Translations under genes and position numbers: made by a program | Part shown: piece by piece, positions 1-9,148 of the stretch | Layout: every line of letters begins with the position of its first letter | Numbering within the stretch: position 1 is the first letter of the stretch | The notes under the pieces: model-generated | Told to the model about the DNA's origin: nothing | What the model saw: the letters and a program-made list of their open reading frames with translations, nothing else | Database searches by the model: none | Assembly (NCBI RefSeq): GCF_009755815.1 | Contig: NZ_WRPK01000016.1 | Coordinates: 17,977-81,976 of the forward strand | DNA length: 64,000 bases | Direction of reading: 5' to 3' | DNA from: Flavisphingomonas formosensis | GTDB taxonomy: Bacteria > Pseudomonadota > Alphaproteobacteria > Sphingomonadales > Sphingomonadaceae

Positions 1-275
1 AGAGCCTCGACGAAGGCTGCGACGTCGTCGGCGACGGCGGACATCGACCAACCATCGATCTCTGACGCGGAGGCGCCGTGCCCGCGCAGGTCCAGGGCGT
101 AAATTGTGAAGTGTTTTTCCAGGCTGCCTAGAAATTCGCCGTATATATCCTCGCCGGTGCTTCGACCGCTATAGCCGTGCGCGAAGACCGCCGGAGGCTT
201 GCTCGATCCTTCGGATCGAACCTGATATCCGAGACGCACACCGTTCACATCGATATGGCGAATGTCGTATGCCAT
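1..275 (-). CDS. Alpha/beta-hydrolase, 3' part missing (runs off window)
   Basis: This is the N-terminal 91 codons of an alpha/beta-hydrolase, cut by the window edge. It starts at the ATG at 275 and reads MAYDIRHIDVNGVRLGYQ, followed by the HGYSGRST oxyanion-loop region and the LDLRGHGASA segment that precedes the nucleophile elbow. It is clearly paralogous to the complete hydrolase at 14570-15364, which has the same HGYSGRST, FTIYALD and RGHGASA blocks. The family (3-oxoadipate enol-lactonase/haloperoxidase-like) hydrolyses esters or lactones. The nucleophile Ser lies outside the window, so catalytic competence cannot be judged. It lies downstream of, and on the same strand as, the TonB receptor gene, separated by a strong hairpin. 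Confidence 0.85.
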   Translation of the reverse strand, partial: MAYDIRHIDVNGVRLGYQVRSEGSSKPPAVFAHGYSGRSTGEDIYGEFLGSLEKHFTIYALDLRGHGASASEIDGWSMSAVADDVAAFVEA

Positions 276-305
276 CTTATTCCATTCTAGGTGGTGTGGA
301 GACAT

Positions 306-336
306 GAAATGGCCCGGCCAGACGCCGGGCCATTTC
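306..336 (-). terminator. Perfect hairpin after the TonB receptor gene
   Basis: GAAATGGCCCGGC (306-318) and GCCGGGCCATTTC (324-336) form a perfect 13-bp stem with a 5-nt loop, beginning 13 nt beyond the receptor stop codon. On the minus strand the stem ends in an ATTTC run rather than a long T tract, so it may be an intrinsic terminator or a stabilising 3' hairpin that separates the receptor from the hydrolase downstream. Confidence 0.75.
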
Positions 337-348
337 ACTATGGGGATG

Positions 349-2559
349 TCAAAAGTGATATCCGATCGACATGCCGATCTGGCGGCCCGGCTGATATTTC
401 CCGAGCGCCATCGAGGCCAGGCCGGAAGAAACGACCGTGACGTTGTCCTTGACCTGCTTATCGGTCACGTTGGTAGCGAAAAGGCTGCCCGTCCAACGCC
501 CGTCCTTGCTTTTGTAATTCAAGGCGAGGTCTAGCTTGCCCACAGCGCCCTGCGACGAAATGGGAATATTGAATTCGCTGAAATAGATCTTGGATTTCCA
601 ATTGTAACGGACATTCGGCGTCAGCGTACCATTGCCGAGCGGCATGTCATAATAGGCGGCAATGCTCCCCGACCACTTGGCACTGTTGGGCAGGCTGTTT
701 CCGGCCAGATCGAACACGCACTGTGACGTCGCCGGATCCACGGTGCAACCCGGTCCTGCCGGACGGGCGGCATCAGCGGTCAGGAATTTGTCGAACCGCG
801 CGTGCAGCCAGGAGCCGTTCGCCTCGATCCGCAACCGATCGGTCGGGCGGATGACCGTTTCGAGCTCGATACCGTCGACTGTCGCCTTTGCGGCGTTGGT
901 GACGCCAACGGTGATGAACAAGATTTGGTTCACCTGCAGGTCGTTGTACTTCATGTGGAAGGCAGAGAGATTGGCCTGCAGCGCCCCTCCAAGAAAGCGC
1001 CCCTTCAAGCCTGCTTCAAAGCTGTCGTTGGTTTCCGGGTTAAATGCCGAAGCGGCGGTGCCGAGGACGAAGCCACCACTCTTGTAGCCCTTCGCGTATT
1101 TGGCGTAGCCGGTAACCGCCGCACTCAGATCGTAGGATAGGCCGCCTTCATAGGTGAGACGGTTCCAAGAATGGGAGTCGCTGGGCAACGCGCCGACGAA
1201 CGAACTGAACGAGTTCGGCACCGACTTGCGGTCGTGCGTGTAGCGCAGGCCGCCGAATATCTTCAAAGATCCAAGCGCATATTGAGCATGGCCGAACCCC
1301 GCATAGGATTCCGTGTTCACCGTCCCGTAGGTAGTGAAGAGGAAGCTGGGGCCAAACAGCTGCGTCAGCTGCGAGTGGGGCACCTGAACTGTCTGGTTCA
1401 GATGTTCGTAATAATAATTGGCCCCGATCACATATGTGAATGGGCTGGATGGATCCGAGCTGTATATCAGCTCGGCGTACTTCTGGTTCACATGGTCATT
1501 GAACCTCGAGCTGGTGAACTCTACCGCGGTCCCATCGCCATCGAAGTCGGTCCTCTGCCGTGTTTCATTATACGACACGAGCGCTTTCAACGAACCCGCA
1601 GCGAGGTTCCAGTTGGCGGTGAGGTTGACCATCGTAGACGCAAGGTTCCTCGCGCCGTGCGTGACGGGAATTTCGCGCGCGTTGGGATTGCCAGCGTCGG
1701 CCCCCTGTATGGGTGCAGGTCCGAAGGGGGTCGCAAAGGGGACGCCGGCGGGGTTGCCCAGCAAGAAGCTGGCCGTTCCCGAATCGTCGATGACTTGATG
1801 CTCCACGAGCAGGCGGACGTCGAAATCGTCCGATGGGAGCCACTGCAGCTGTCCGCGGACCGCATTATTCTTGAGACCATCGAGCCGGAACGGGCTGCTT
1901 GTCGTGGTGTTGCGGGTGAAACCCTTGTTGTAATTCTGCACCACCGATACACGACCCAGCAGCCTGCCGTCCGACGTCAGCGGCCCGCTCAGATAGGCGG
2001 TCGTGCGCATCAGCGTAGGATCGACGCCCAATGTGAGATCCACTCCATAGGACAGATCCGCGGTCGGCAGATTCGGGATGAGATTCACGGCACCGCCAGT
2101 GGCATTGCGCCCGAACAGCGTGCCTTGCGGTCCCCGCAGGACCTCGACGCGGTTGACATCGAGGAACGATGTCAGCGCGAAAATGCTCTGGCCCAGATAG
2201 ACTCCGTCCGACGTAACGGCGACGCCGGGCTCACCGCCGGCTTGCGAAAGATTGCCGTTGCCGATGCCGCGGATGCTGACGTTCGCCTTGTCGCCAAACG
2301 ACGAGATCTGGATGTTCGGCGTCCGTGAGGTCAGATCACCCAGGGTGGCGATCCGCTCATCGCGGAGCTTGGTGTCGCTGAAGGCCGAAATCGCCGAAGG
2401 AACCTTGGAAATGGCCTCGCTTCGCCGGGAGGCGGTCACGACGATTTCCTCGAGATCGGCCGACGACGATGACTTTTCGGATGCCGCCTGAGCCATGGCC
2501 TGTTCTGAAAAGCCGGCGATGAGGCATGAAGCGCTCACCAGGAGATATGCGATTCTCAT
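349..2559 (-). CDS. TonB-dependent outer-membrane receptor
   Basis: This is a 736-residue outer-membrane receptor. I chose the ATG at 2559 because it follows GGAGGGG and opens a clean signal peptide (MRIAYLLVSASCLIAG, cleavage near AMA-QAA); the open frame upstream of it has no protein-like character. A TonB-box-like EEIVVTASRR follows the signal peptide. The plug contains the conserved PNIQIS, VSIRGIG and VEVLRGPQGTLFGRNATGG segments, and the 22-strand barrel ends in GMSIGYHF with the usual terminal Phe. Sphingomonads carry many such receptors for plant-derived or aromatic compounds. Its position beside an AraC regulator and catabolic enzymes suggests uptake of the cluster's substrate. There is no STN domain, so it is probably not a sigma-signalling receptor. 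Confidence 0.93.
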   Translation of the reverse strand: MRIAYLLVSASCLIAGFSEQAMAQAASEKSSSSADLEEIVVTASRRSEAISKVPSAISAFSDTKLRDERIATLGDLTSRTPNIQISSFGDKANVSIRGIGNGNLSQAGGEPGVAVTSDGVYLGQSIFALTSFLDVNRVEVLRGPQGTLFGRNATGGAVNLIPNLPTADLSYGVDLTLGVDPTLMRTTAYLSGPLTSDGRLLGRVSVVQNYNKGFTRNTTTSSPFRLDGLKNNAVRGQLQWLPSDDFDVRLLVEHQVIDDSGTASFLLGNPAGVPFATPFGPAPIQGADAGNPNAREIPVTHGARNLASTMVNLTANWNLAAGSLKALVSYNETRQRTDFDGDGTAVEFTSSRFNDHVNQKYAELIYSSDPSSPFTYVIGANYYYEHLNQTVQVPHSQLTQLFGPSFLFTTYGTVNTESYAGFGHAQYALGSLKIFGGLRYTHDRKSVPNSFSSFVGALPSDSHSWNRLTYEGGLSYDLSAAVTGYAKYAKGYKSGGFVLGTAASAFNPETNDSFEAGLKGRFLGGALQANLSAFHMKYNDLQVNQILFITVGVTNAAKATVDGIELETVIRPTDRLRIEANGSWLHARFDKFLTADAARPAGPGCTVDPATSQCVFDLAGNSLPNSAKWSGSIAAYYDMPLGNGTLTPNVRYNWKSKIYFSEFNIPISSQGAVGKLDLALNYKSKDGRWTGSLFATNVTDKQVKDNVTVVSSGLASMALGKYQPGRQIGMSIGYHF

Positions 2560-2764
2560 AATACCCCTCCACTGATTATGTTCTGATGCGCCGGACCGAT
2601 TGCAAATGCCGTCGCTAGGGCCAGGAGAACATAGCCGCCCGGCTTTCAAAATGACCGAAAACGCAGCGCTGGAGGGGACCATTTGCGCAGCGCGCGATGG
2701 CTTTTTCCTGCCAACACTGCCATGGTGACGATGAGATCTTTCTTCGTTAGAGCCGACAGATAAT

Positions 2765-3811
2765 ATGGCAGAGGATATCCCGTTCAGGTTGGTCGAGCGA
2801 CATACGGCGGGCGCCATTCGCGCCGGAATCTCGTTGGACCGGCTGCTGGAGGAGTCTTCGATCACACGCCGATACGGCGACAATCGTGATGTAGTCAGCC
2901 CGTTGCAGTATATGCTGCTCTGCCTGAACACCACTTTGGCTATCGAAGACGCGAATCACGGTCTCGCCAAGGCGAGTCTGGGCCCTCTTTACGGCCCCGT
3001 CGCCCTCCGCATGTCCGCGGCTTACAAGACGCTGCGAGAGATGCTTGTTGCACTTTGCCGGTTCTACTCGTCAACATCGGCTGCCATGCACTATAAGCTG
3101 GACGTCGCATCCGCGACCGCCACGCTGAGCTTGGCTGTCGATGCATGGAGCGATCAGGAAGCGGCATATAACGAGGAGCTTCAGCTCAGCTGGCTGTTCG
3201 CGACGTGCATGCAGTTCCTCGGCTACCCGCTGCCTGTCTCCCAAGTGACGGTCCGCGATCATTTGCACCATAATCTGGGTCAGCGCCACTGGGCGATGGG
3301 CGGGCCGGTGAGGCACGGGAAGGTCACGTCGTTCAGTTTCCCGCTACGTTTCCTGCACGCGGTGCCTGCGCCAGGATCGGCGCCCGCGCTTTTCTGGGAT
3401 TGCCACAAGCACTGGCTGGATTTCGTGAGCGGATCGCGCACCGTCCACTCGGTGACCGATTATGTAACGGATATGGGAGCCGTGCGATTTGCCGACATTG
3501 TAAAGGCATCGGGCAAGAGCGCAAACACCGTTCGGCACCGGTTGCAGACCCGCCATGGCGGCTTCCGGGAGGCACGTCGGCGCACCCTGGTTCAAGCAGC
3601 TACCGATCGCCTGAGGTCCAGCGATGAAAGCGTGGAGACCATCGCGGACGAATATGGCTTTTCGGACGCCCGCAGCTTCAGGCGGTTCCTGAAAAACGCA
3701 ACCGGCCTCACGCCCAAGGAGATCCGCCAGAGCGCGGGAGCAGAGCAATCGGAAATCGACGGGCGTGCGCTCGCCAAGCTGAAGCAACTGACCGAAAGTC
3801 TTGGCATCTAG
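2765..3811 (+). CDS. AraC-family transcriptional regulator
   Basis: This is a 348-residue regulator divergent from the TonB receptor, with 205 bp between the two starts. The first ~190 residues match the AraC-type arabinose-binding-like effector domain seen in the OruR/ArgR-like group. The C-terminus carries the double helix-turn-helix, with recognisable VETIADEYGFSDARSFRRF and GLTPKEIRQ segments at about residues 285-325. The divergent position suggests it controls the receptor and perhaps the following catabolic genes. No strong Shine-Dalgarno precedes the ATG. The family assignment is firm; the effector is unknown. Confidence 0.92.
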   Translation: MAEDIPFRLVERHTAGAIRAGISLDRLLEESSITRRYGDNRDVVSPLQYMLLCLNTTLAIEDANHGLAKASLGPLYGPVALRMSAAYKTLREMLVALCRFYSSTSAAMHYKLDVASATATLSLAVDAWSDQEAAYNEELQLSWLFATCMQFLGYPLPVSQVTVRDHLHHNLGQRHWAMGGPVRHGKVTSFSFPLRFLHAVPAPGSAPALFWDCHKHWLDFVSGSRTVHSVTDYVTDMGAVRFADIVKASGKSANTVRHRLQTRHGGFREARRRTLVQAATDRLRSSDESVETIADEYGFSDARSFRRFLKNATGLTPKEIRQSAGAEQSEIDGRALAKLKQLTESLGI

Positions 3812-4191
3812 ATCGCCCGCTCGCGCGCCGATGGGCTGGTGGGGCACCCTCGGTTCTACTGCGCAAACTGTCCCGTTCGGCTTGAGCACCGCGTCATTTC
3901 CTGAATGAGCCTTGTGCCGCATGCTCGTCGCCGGGAGACATTTGGTGAATATCGCCTCTGAATCGAGTTTTCCGCTTCTCGGCGGGGCCGCTTTGATTAC
4001 CGGCGCCGCTGGCGGTATCGGACGTGCGATGGCGACGGCCTTTTCGCGCGCAGGTGCAAAGGTGGCTTTGGTTGACGCGGACAGAGGGGGCCTGGGAATT
4101 GTTGCAAGGGAAATCAACGCGGCGGGCGGAACAGCCCTGAGCGTTCCGCTCGATCTTGCTGAAACAGGCGACATCGCTGCGGCGATAACTA

Positions 4192-5039
4192 GCGCGTAGA
4201 CTCATTACGCGGCGCACCAGAGGCGGACACAGATGAGCTTGATGGCGGCGAGAAAGTTGGCGGGATCCTTGTCATAGCGGGTGGCGATGCCACGGAACTG
4301 CTTAATCCGGTTGAAGAAGCGTTCGACGAGGTTCCGCTGTTTATAGAGCCACGGCGAGAAGGCGAAGCGCTGCTTGCGGTTGGATCGATTGGGGATGTTG
4401 GCCCAGACATTCCTGGCTGCGGCCGCTTTGCGTATGGCGTTGCTGTCATATCCCTTGTCCCCCAGCAGGGTTGCGCCTGCGGGAATGGCCTCGATCAGCG
4501 CCTCGGCCTCGCAGGCATCGTGGACCTGCCCGCCGGTCAGTCTCAGGCTGACAGGGCGTCCGTCAGCGTCGACAAGAGCGTGGAGTTTGCTGGTGAGGCC
4601 GCCCCGGGAACGTCCCATGCCACGATCGCAACCTCCCCCTTTTTACCCGTCGCACCGTTCTGGTGGACGCGCATGCAGGTGGAATCAATCATTACCAATT
4701 CGCCGTTATAATCGGCAGAAACGGCTGCCAGAAGCCGATCCCACACCCCGGCTTTGCGCCAGCGAACGAACCGGTTGTAGCAGGTCGTCGGTGGCCCGTA
4801 GCGCTCCGGGATTTCCGCCCATGTCGCGCCAGACCGAAAGCGCCACATGATCCCGTTGAGAACACGCCGGTCATCCACCCGCGCCACGCCGCGCGGCTTG
4901 TTGGGCAACAACGGCTCGATAATAGCCCATTCCCGATCTGTCAGTTCGTATCGCCGCCGCGCCATCAATCCCTCCAAAGTTGGAAGGCTCTGAATCATGC
5001 AAACCGCCAATCCTCAAGACATTTTATGAGTTTACGCGC
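4192..5039 (-). mobile_element. IS5-family (IS427-group-like) insertion sequence, 848 bp
   Basis: The element is bounded by imperfect terminal inverted repeats GCGCGTARACTCAT (left end at 4192, right end at 5039) and flanked by a TA duplication at 4190-4191 and 5040-5041. It carries a two-frame transposase on the minus strand. Size, TA target, CTAG context and frameshifted transposase all fit the IS427 subgroup of IS5. The insertion lies inside the SDR gene. Confidence 0.9.
4205..4965 (-). CDS. IS5-family transposase, two ORFs joined by -1 frameshift
   Basis: The upstream frame (start ATG at 4965, MARRRYELTDREW) encodes the N-terminal helix-turn-helix domain and the first catalytic Asp (MIDSTCMRVHQ). 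The downstream frame (to 4205) encodes GDKGYDS with the second Asp and NLVERFFNRIKQF with the catalytic Glu, completing a DDE domain. The two frames overlap at an A5G5 run (plus-strand 4635-4644), a classic slippery site at which a -1 slip joins them into one protein of about 250 residues. Both frames look intact, so the element may still be active. This is known behaviour for the IS427 group; the slip itself is inferred. Confidence 0.88.
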
Positions 5040-5601
5040 TAGCGCTGCCCGAGTGATGGGCGGACTGGATATCGTCGTCAACAACGCCGGCATTTCGGCG
5101 CTGGTCGCGCTGGAGGACGAGAATTATGCCTCCAACTGGAGGCGCAGCATCGCGGTCATGCTGACGGCGCTTCCCGAGGTGATCCGGGCCGCCATGCCGT
5201 TCCTTCGCCGGGCTGCGCATCCGCGTATTCTCAATATCGCTTCTACCGAGGCGCTCGGCGCCACAGCAATGCTCAGCGCCTACAGCGCGGCCAAGGCCGG
5301 CGTGGTCGGCCTGACACGCTCTCTGGCAGTCGAGCTTGGCCACCATGGGATAACGGTAAACTGCATCTGTCCCGGGCCAATCGAAACCGGGATGACGGCA
5401 TCCATTGCCGACGCGGACAAGGCACTGTTTGCAAGACGCCGCACCGCATTGCGGCGATATGGAAAGCCGGAAGAAGTTGCGCACGTGGCTTTGAGCCTCT
5501 GTGTCCCTGCGGCATCGTTTATCACCGGCGCGATCGTTCCGGTGGATGGGGGACTCTCGGCCCGAAACGCCTGACTTCCTGACCTTCGGCGGCGTTAGCC
5601 G

Positions 5602-6582
5602 TCATGGAATCAGCGCGATTGGCGCTTGGGTCAGACGTTCTTCCAGCATTTTGTGGGCTTCTCCTGCTTTGTCCAACGGCAGGCTGACCGGCTCCGGCAG
5701 CGAAAGTCCCTGTCGTTCGACCATGACGATGAAGCTGCGTGTCATGGCACGGCGGCGCTCGTCGTCGGAAAGATAGTCGAAGACGTTCGGGCGCGTCACG
5801 CTTAGCGACTTGGCCGCCAAGGCGCGGACGGGGATATCTTCGACCATGCCGCCCGATTGACCGAACAGGGCAACATGTCCGCAGCGTGCCGCGACTGCGA
5901 GCGACCCTTCCAAAGTCGGAGCGCCAACGGAGTCGCAGATATACTGGAAATGCGGCCCATATTCGGCCAACGCCTGCTCGCTCCAGTGCGCGTCTGCGTA
6001 GGAATATACATGTTCACACAATGCCGCGGTTTCAGGGGCGAGCGGGCGCTGACCGATCGTTCCGACCACGCGCGCGCCCAGATGCCGTGCCCAGGGAACA
6101 AGCAGGGCTCCCGTGCTGCCCGCCGCTGCATGAATCAGGCAGAGATCGTCATCCTTGACATGATAGACCTGTTCCAGAAGCATCGCGGCGGTCAGGCCCC
6201 GGAGCAGCGAGGTCGCGACGACCTGATCCGACAGGATCGAGGGTGGCGCAATCAACAGGTTTTCGGCCACAACGCGCTCTTCACAATAGGCGCCATAGCC
6301 CCGATCCACATAGGCGGCGCGCTGGCCGACGCGCCAAGCCGGCACCTCCGACCCGACTTCGGTGATCTCGCCAACCGCCTCGATACCGGGGATGCCCGGT
6401 ATCGCCAATATTTTATAAAGCCCCGTTCGAACGTAAATGTCGTGAAAGTTCACGCCGACAGCCGTGTGGCGGATTCGTACCTCGCGTGGGCCGGGCGGCG
6501 GGACCTGGAGATGCTGGACCTCGAAGACATTGCGGTCACCATAGCCCGTCTGGACGATGGCCTTGGAGAATGACTGCTTCAT
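5602..6582 (-). CDS. Quinone oxidoreductase-like (zinc-independent MDR) enzyme
   Basis: This is a 326-residue member of the medium-chain dehydrogenase/reductase superfamily, closest to NADPH:quinone reductase (QOR). The N-terminal GroES-like domain shows VGVNFHDIYVRTGLY and PGIEAVGEITEVG; the nucleotide-binding domain follows with a LIHAAAGSTGALLVPWA stretch. The structural and catalytic zinc ligands of alcohol dehydrogenases are absent, as in QOR. The ATG at 6582 follows AAGGGA. It probably reduces a quinone or an alpha,beta-unsaturated ketone with NADPH. It precedes the transporter gene on the opposite reading order of the SDR and likely belongs to the same catabolic island. Confidence 0.88.
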   Translation of the reverse strand: MKQSFSKAIVQTGYGDRNVFEVQHLQVPPPGPREVRIRHTAVGVNFHDIYVRTGLYKILAIPGIPGIEAVGEITEVGSEVPAWRVGQRAAYVDRGYGAYCEERVVAENLLIAPPSILSDQVVATSLLRGLTAAMLLEQVYHVKDDDLCLIHAAAGSTGALLVPWARHLGARVVGTIGQRPLAPETAALCEHVYSYADAHWSEQALAEYGPHFQYICDSVGAPTLEGSLAVAARCGHVALFGQSGGMVEDIPVRALAAKSLSVTRPNVFDYLSDDERRRAMTRSFIVMVERQGLSLPEPVSLPLDKAGEAHKMLEERLTQAPIALIP

Positions 6583-6636
6583 GTGATGGTCCCTTTGCGC
6601 TGACCTGCGGTTTTATCGATCGCCCGGCCAAACCGG

Positions 6637-7941
6637 TTAGAGGGGAAAGACATTCAGCGCAGCGGCCGCCAGCGTCATGACGATGGATGTGCCGAAGAGC
6701 CATGGAATGGAAAAGCGCTGGTGACTGCCCAGATCGACCCTGCACAGTCCAGCCAGCAGGAAGGTCGACGGGGTCAGCGGACTGACGGGAAAGCCCGTCG
6801 TCATCTGCCCGAGAAGTGCCGCCTGCGCGACCTGTACCTTCGGGACATCAAAATGCTGCGCGACGTCCGCTACGACTGGCAAGACGCCAAAATAGAATGA
6901 ATCCGGATCGAAGAGCAGGCTCAACGGCATTGCGATGACGGCAAGGCCGAGAGGAATGCGAGAACCAAAATCCGTGGGAACGAAGCCAACCACCGATTTT
7001 GCAAGGGCACCGATCATCCCGGACTCGGTCATGATACCGGTGAACGCCCCGGCCGCGAACAATATGCTCGCCATCAGCAGCGCGGCGCGCGCGTGCGCAT
7101 CGATGCGGGCTCTCTGAGCTTCGGCATCGGGATAGTTCAAAAGTAGCGCTACCACGGTTCCGATCATGAACATCACCACCGGATCGACTGCGCCGCTGAT
7201 CAGCGTCGCCATCACCACGACTGTGATTGCCAGATTCGCCCAGAACAGATGTGGCCGGCGAAGGGACTGGTCGGCATCCTCGCATGCCCGGTCGCGATCG
7301 TCGCCATCGGACGCAGTGTTTCCCGCTGCCAGGAGGCGCCGCCCCTCCCTATGGCCGAGCCACCACGCCGCACCCATGACGAAGCAGATGCCTACGGCCT
7401 GCACCAGCAGCATCCTTCCGGTGACGATACCGGTGGGGGGAAGCCCCAGAACCGCCGAGGCCCGTAGCGTTACGCCCGACCATGGAAGGAAATTCACTCC
7501 AGCGCCCATGGCCGCCGCACAGGCAAGGACGCGTCGATCCATGTGGAGACGGTCGTAAAGCGGCAGCATCGCAGGAATGGTAATGAGAAAGCAGACGGCT
7601 CCCGACCCGTCGAGGTGGATAAGCAGTGCCAGCAAGGCGGTTCCGACGACGATCCTAGTTGGGCGCCTCCCGACCACCTTCAGGACGCGGAGCACGATCG
7701 GATCCAGCAGACCGGCATCGGACATGATCCCGAAGAACAGGATCGCGAACACGAACATACCAGCGACTGGAGCGATCCTACCGATTCCGGCGATGATGAA
7801 ATCGGATGTCTCGAGGCCGAAGCCGGCCAGAAGGGCGGCGATCACAGGAACCGCGATGAGGGCCGCCAGCGGCGCAACCCGTTTCGAGATGATCGCTGCC
7901 AGCAGGCTCATGATGGCAAGGCCACCGGTTACCGCCAGCAT
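6637..7941 (-). CDS. CitMHS-family carboxylate/proton symporter
   Basis: This is an inner-membrane transporter of 434 residues with about 11-12 hydrophobic segments. The ATG at 7941 is preferred because it follows AAGGGGCAGAAG and opens directly in the first membrane segment (MLAVTGGLAIMSLLAA). The layout and motifs such as DGSGAVCFLITIPAMLPLY, NFLPWSGVT, FDPDSFYFGVLPV and FPVSPLTPSTFLL are those of the citrate-Mg:H+/citrate-Ca:H+ symporter family, which moves metal-complexed or free di- and tricarboxylates. In this context it may import or export a carboxylate intermediate. It is oriented with the LysR gene upstream, about 120 bp away. Confidence 0.88.
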   Translation of the reverse strand: MLAVTGGLAIMSLLAAIISKRVAPLAALIAVPVIAALLAGFGLETSDFIIAGIGRIAPVAGMFVFAILFFGIMSDAGLLDPIVLRVLKVVGRRPTRIVVGTALLALLIHLDGSGAVCFLITIPAMLPLYDRLHMDRRVLACAAAMGAGVNFLPWSGVTLRASAVLGLPPTGIVTGRMLLVQAVGICFVMGAAWWLGHREGRRLLAAGNTASDGDDRDRACEDADQSLRRPHLFWANLAITVVVMATLISGAVDPVVMFMIGTVVALLLNYPDAEAQRARIDAHARAALLMASILFAAGAFTGIMTESGMIGALAKSVVGFVPTDFGSRIPLGLAVIAMPLSLLFDPDSFYFGVLPVVADVAQHFDVPKVQVAQAALLGQMTTGFPVSPLTPSTFLLAGLCRVDLGSHQRFSIPWLFGTSIVMTLAAAALNVFPL

Positions 7942-8064
7942 CTTCTGCCCCTTCCTGTCTCTCTCCGTATCGAGCGTCCATAGCGCTCTCACGAGACACA
8001 GGAATTCTTATCTGGGAATGGACCGATAGCCGTTGGTACAGAAGATCGACATCGAGCGGGCCTA

Positions 8065-8988
8065 TCAGGGTGTTTCGGAAGGGAACAATTCCGCTGCGCA
8101 GTTCAAGAAGTTGCGGAGTGCGGCAGACACCCGTTCCGGATTCCAAGCGAGATGGGCATGGGCATAGGCGCCTGCGTCCGCTTCGCTCAGCGGGAGAAAT
8201 CGGACGCCCCGCATGCCAGTCCTTTCCAGCGAGGCAGGCACCAAAGCCACGCCCATGTCATTCGCGACCATGGCGATGACCGTCAGCCATTGGCGCGCAG
8301 CGTGCGTTAGCCGGGGCGTGATCCCCGCCCGCGTGAGAATGGACAATATATTGTCGTGATATTGCGGCGCGACGTCGCGAGCGAACATGACAAACCGCTC
8401 GTCGGCCAATAATTCCAGAGATATACGGGGTATGCTGGCCATGGGATGATGCTCTGGCAGACAACACAGAAACGGTTCGTCGGGCAATGGCATGGAGGCG
8501 AGGCCCGAAGGCATGATTGACGAGTTGAGAAATCCCGCGTCGAGCCGTCCCTGCATCAACGCATGAATCTGGTCGCTTGTGGCCACTTCACGCAGCATGA
8601 CCTCGACCCCGGGTATTCTGGATGAAGACAATGCCACGACCGCCGGAGCCCCTCGGTAGAGCAGTGTTCCGGTCACACCGATTTCAAGCGTGCCCTGCAG
8701 GCCGGAATCAATTCGCCTAGCGCGGTCGGCGGCACGGTCCAGGCTTTCCAGCATCCGGACCGCATCGGCGTAAAATGCGTCTCCAGCGGGCGTCGTCTGG
8801 ACTTGCTTGCTGTCGCGCTCGAAGAGGCGAACGTTGAGCATCTCCTCCAGATTCTTGATCGCCTTGCTCAGCGGCGGTTGCGTGACGGCGCATCGATCGG
8901 CGGCACGTCCGAAGTGGAGCTCCTCGGCCAACGCTACGAAATATCTCAGGGACTGGAGCTTGATGCCCCGCAAAGCGTGATGATCCAA
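8065..8988 (-). CDS. LysR-family transcriptional regulator
   Basis: This is a 307-residue LysR protein. A TTG start at 8988 is supported by GGGAGGAG just upstream. The N-terminal winged helix-turn-helix (LQSLRYFVALAEELHFGRAA, VTQPPLSKAIKNLEE) is complete and the effector domain is of normal length. It sits divergently from the secreted DUF6351-like gene (160 bp between the two starts) and upstream of the CitMHS gene on its own strand, so it may control both. The ligand is unknown. Confidence 0.92.
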   Translation of the reverse strand: MDHHALRGIKLQSLRYFVALAEELHFGRAADRCAVTQPPLSKAIKNLEEMLNVRLFERDSKQVQTTPAGDAFYADAVRMLESLDRAADRARRIDSGLQGTLEIGVTGTLLYRGAPAVVALSSSRIPGVEVMLREVATSDQIHALMQGRLDAGFLNSSIMPSGLASMPLPDEPFLCCLPEHHPMASIPRISLELLADERFVMFARDVAPQYHDNILSILTRAGITPRLTHAARQWLTVIAMVANDMGVALVPASLERTGMRGVRFLPLSEADAGAYAHAHLAWNPERVSAALRNFLNCAAELFPSETP

Positions 8989-9148
8989 AGGCTCCTCCCG
9001 CAGTGCCCGCTAACGGTAAAGCTCCGCGCCGCTACAATTTAAAAGCGGTATCACACAAGTCACAACAAAGATTGGCGCCTGGATCGCCCGTTGGCGAGGA
9101 TGCACATCGGTGTCCGCGCGCAGAGCGGGCGGGAGAGGGAGGGCGCGG

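Larger units (their letters stand above)
3945..5574 (+). pseudogene. Short-chain dehydrogenase/reductase split by an IS element
   Basis: Two halves of one SDR lie on either side of an IS5-family insertion. The 5' part (3945-4191) begins at a GTG behind GGGAG and contains the Rossmann motif TGAAGGIG. The 3' part (5042-5574) contains NNAG, the catalytic Ser in NIAST, YSAAK (Tyr-x-x-x-Lys) and ends in VDGGLS. Removing the IS and one copy of the TA target duplication restores one frame reading through AAAITSAARVMGG, giving 259 codons, the normal length of a classical SDR. The lesion is therefore recent and otherwise clean. The enzyme would have oxidised or reduced a hydroxyl/keto group in the catabolic pathway. 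As it stands it cannot make a full product. Confidence 0.9.
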
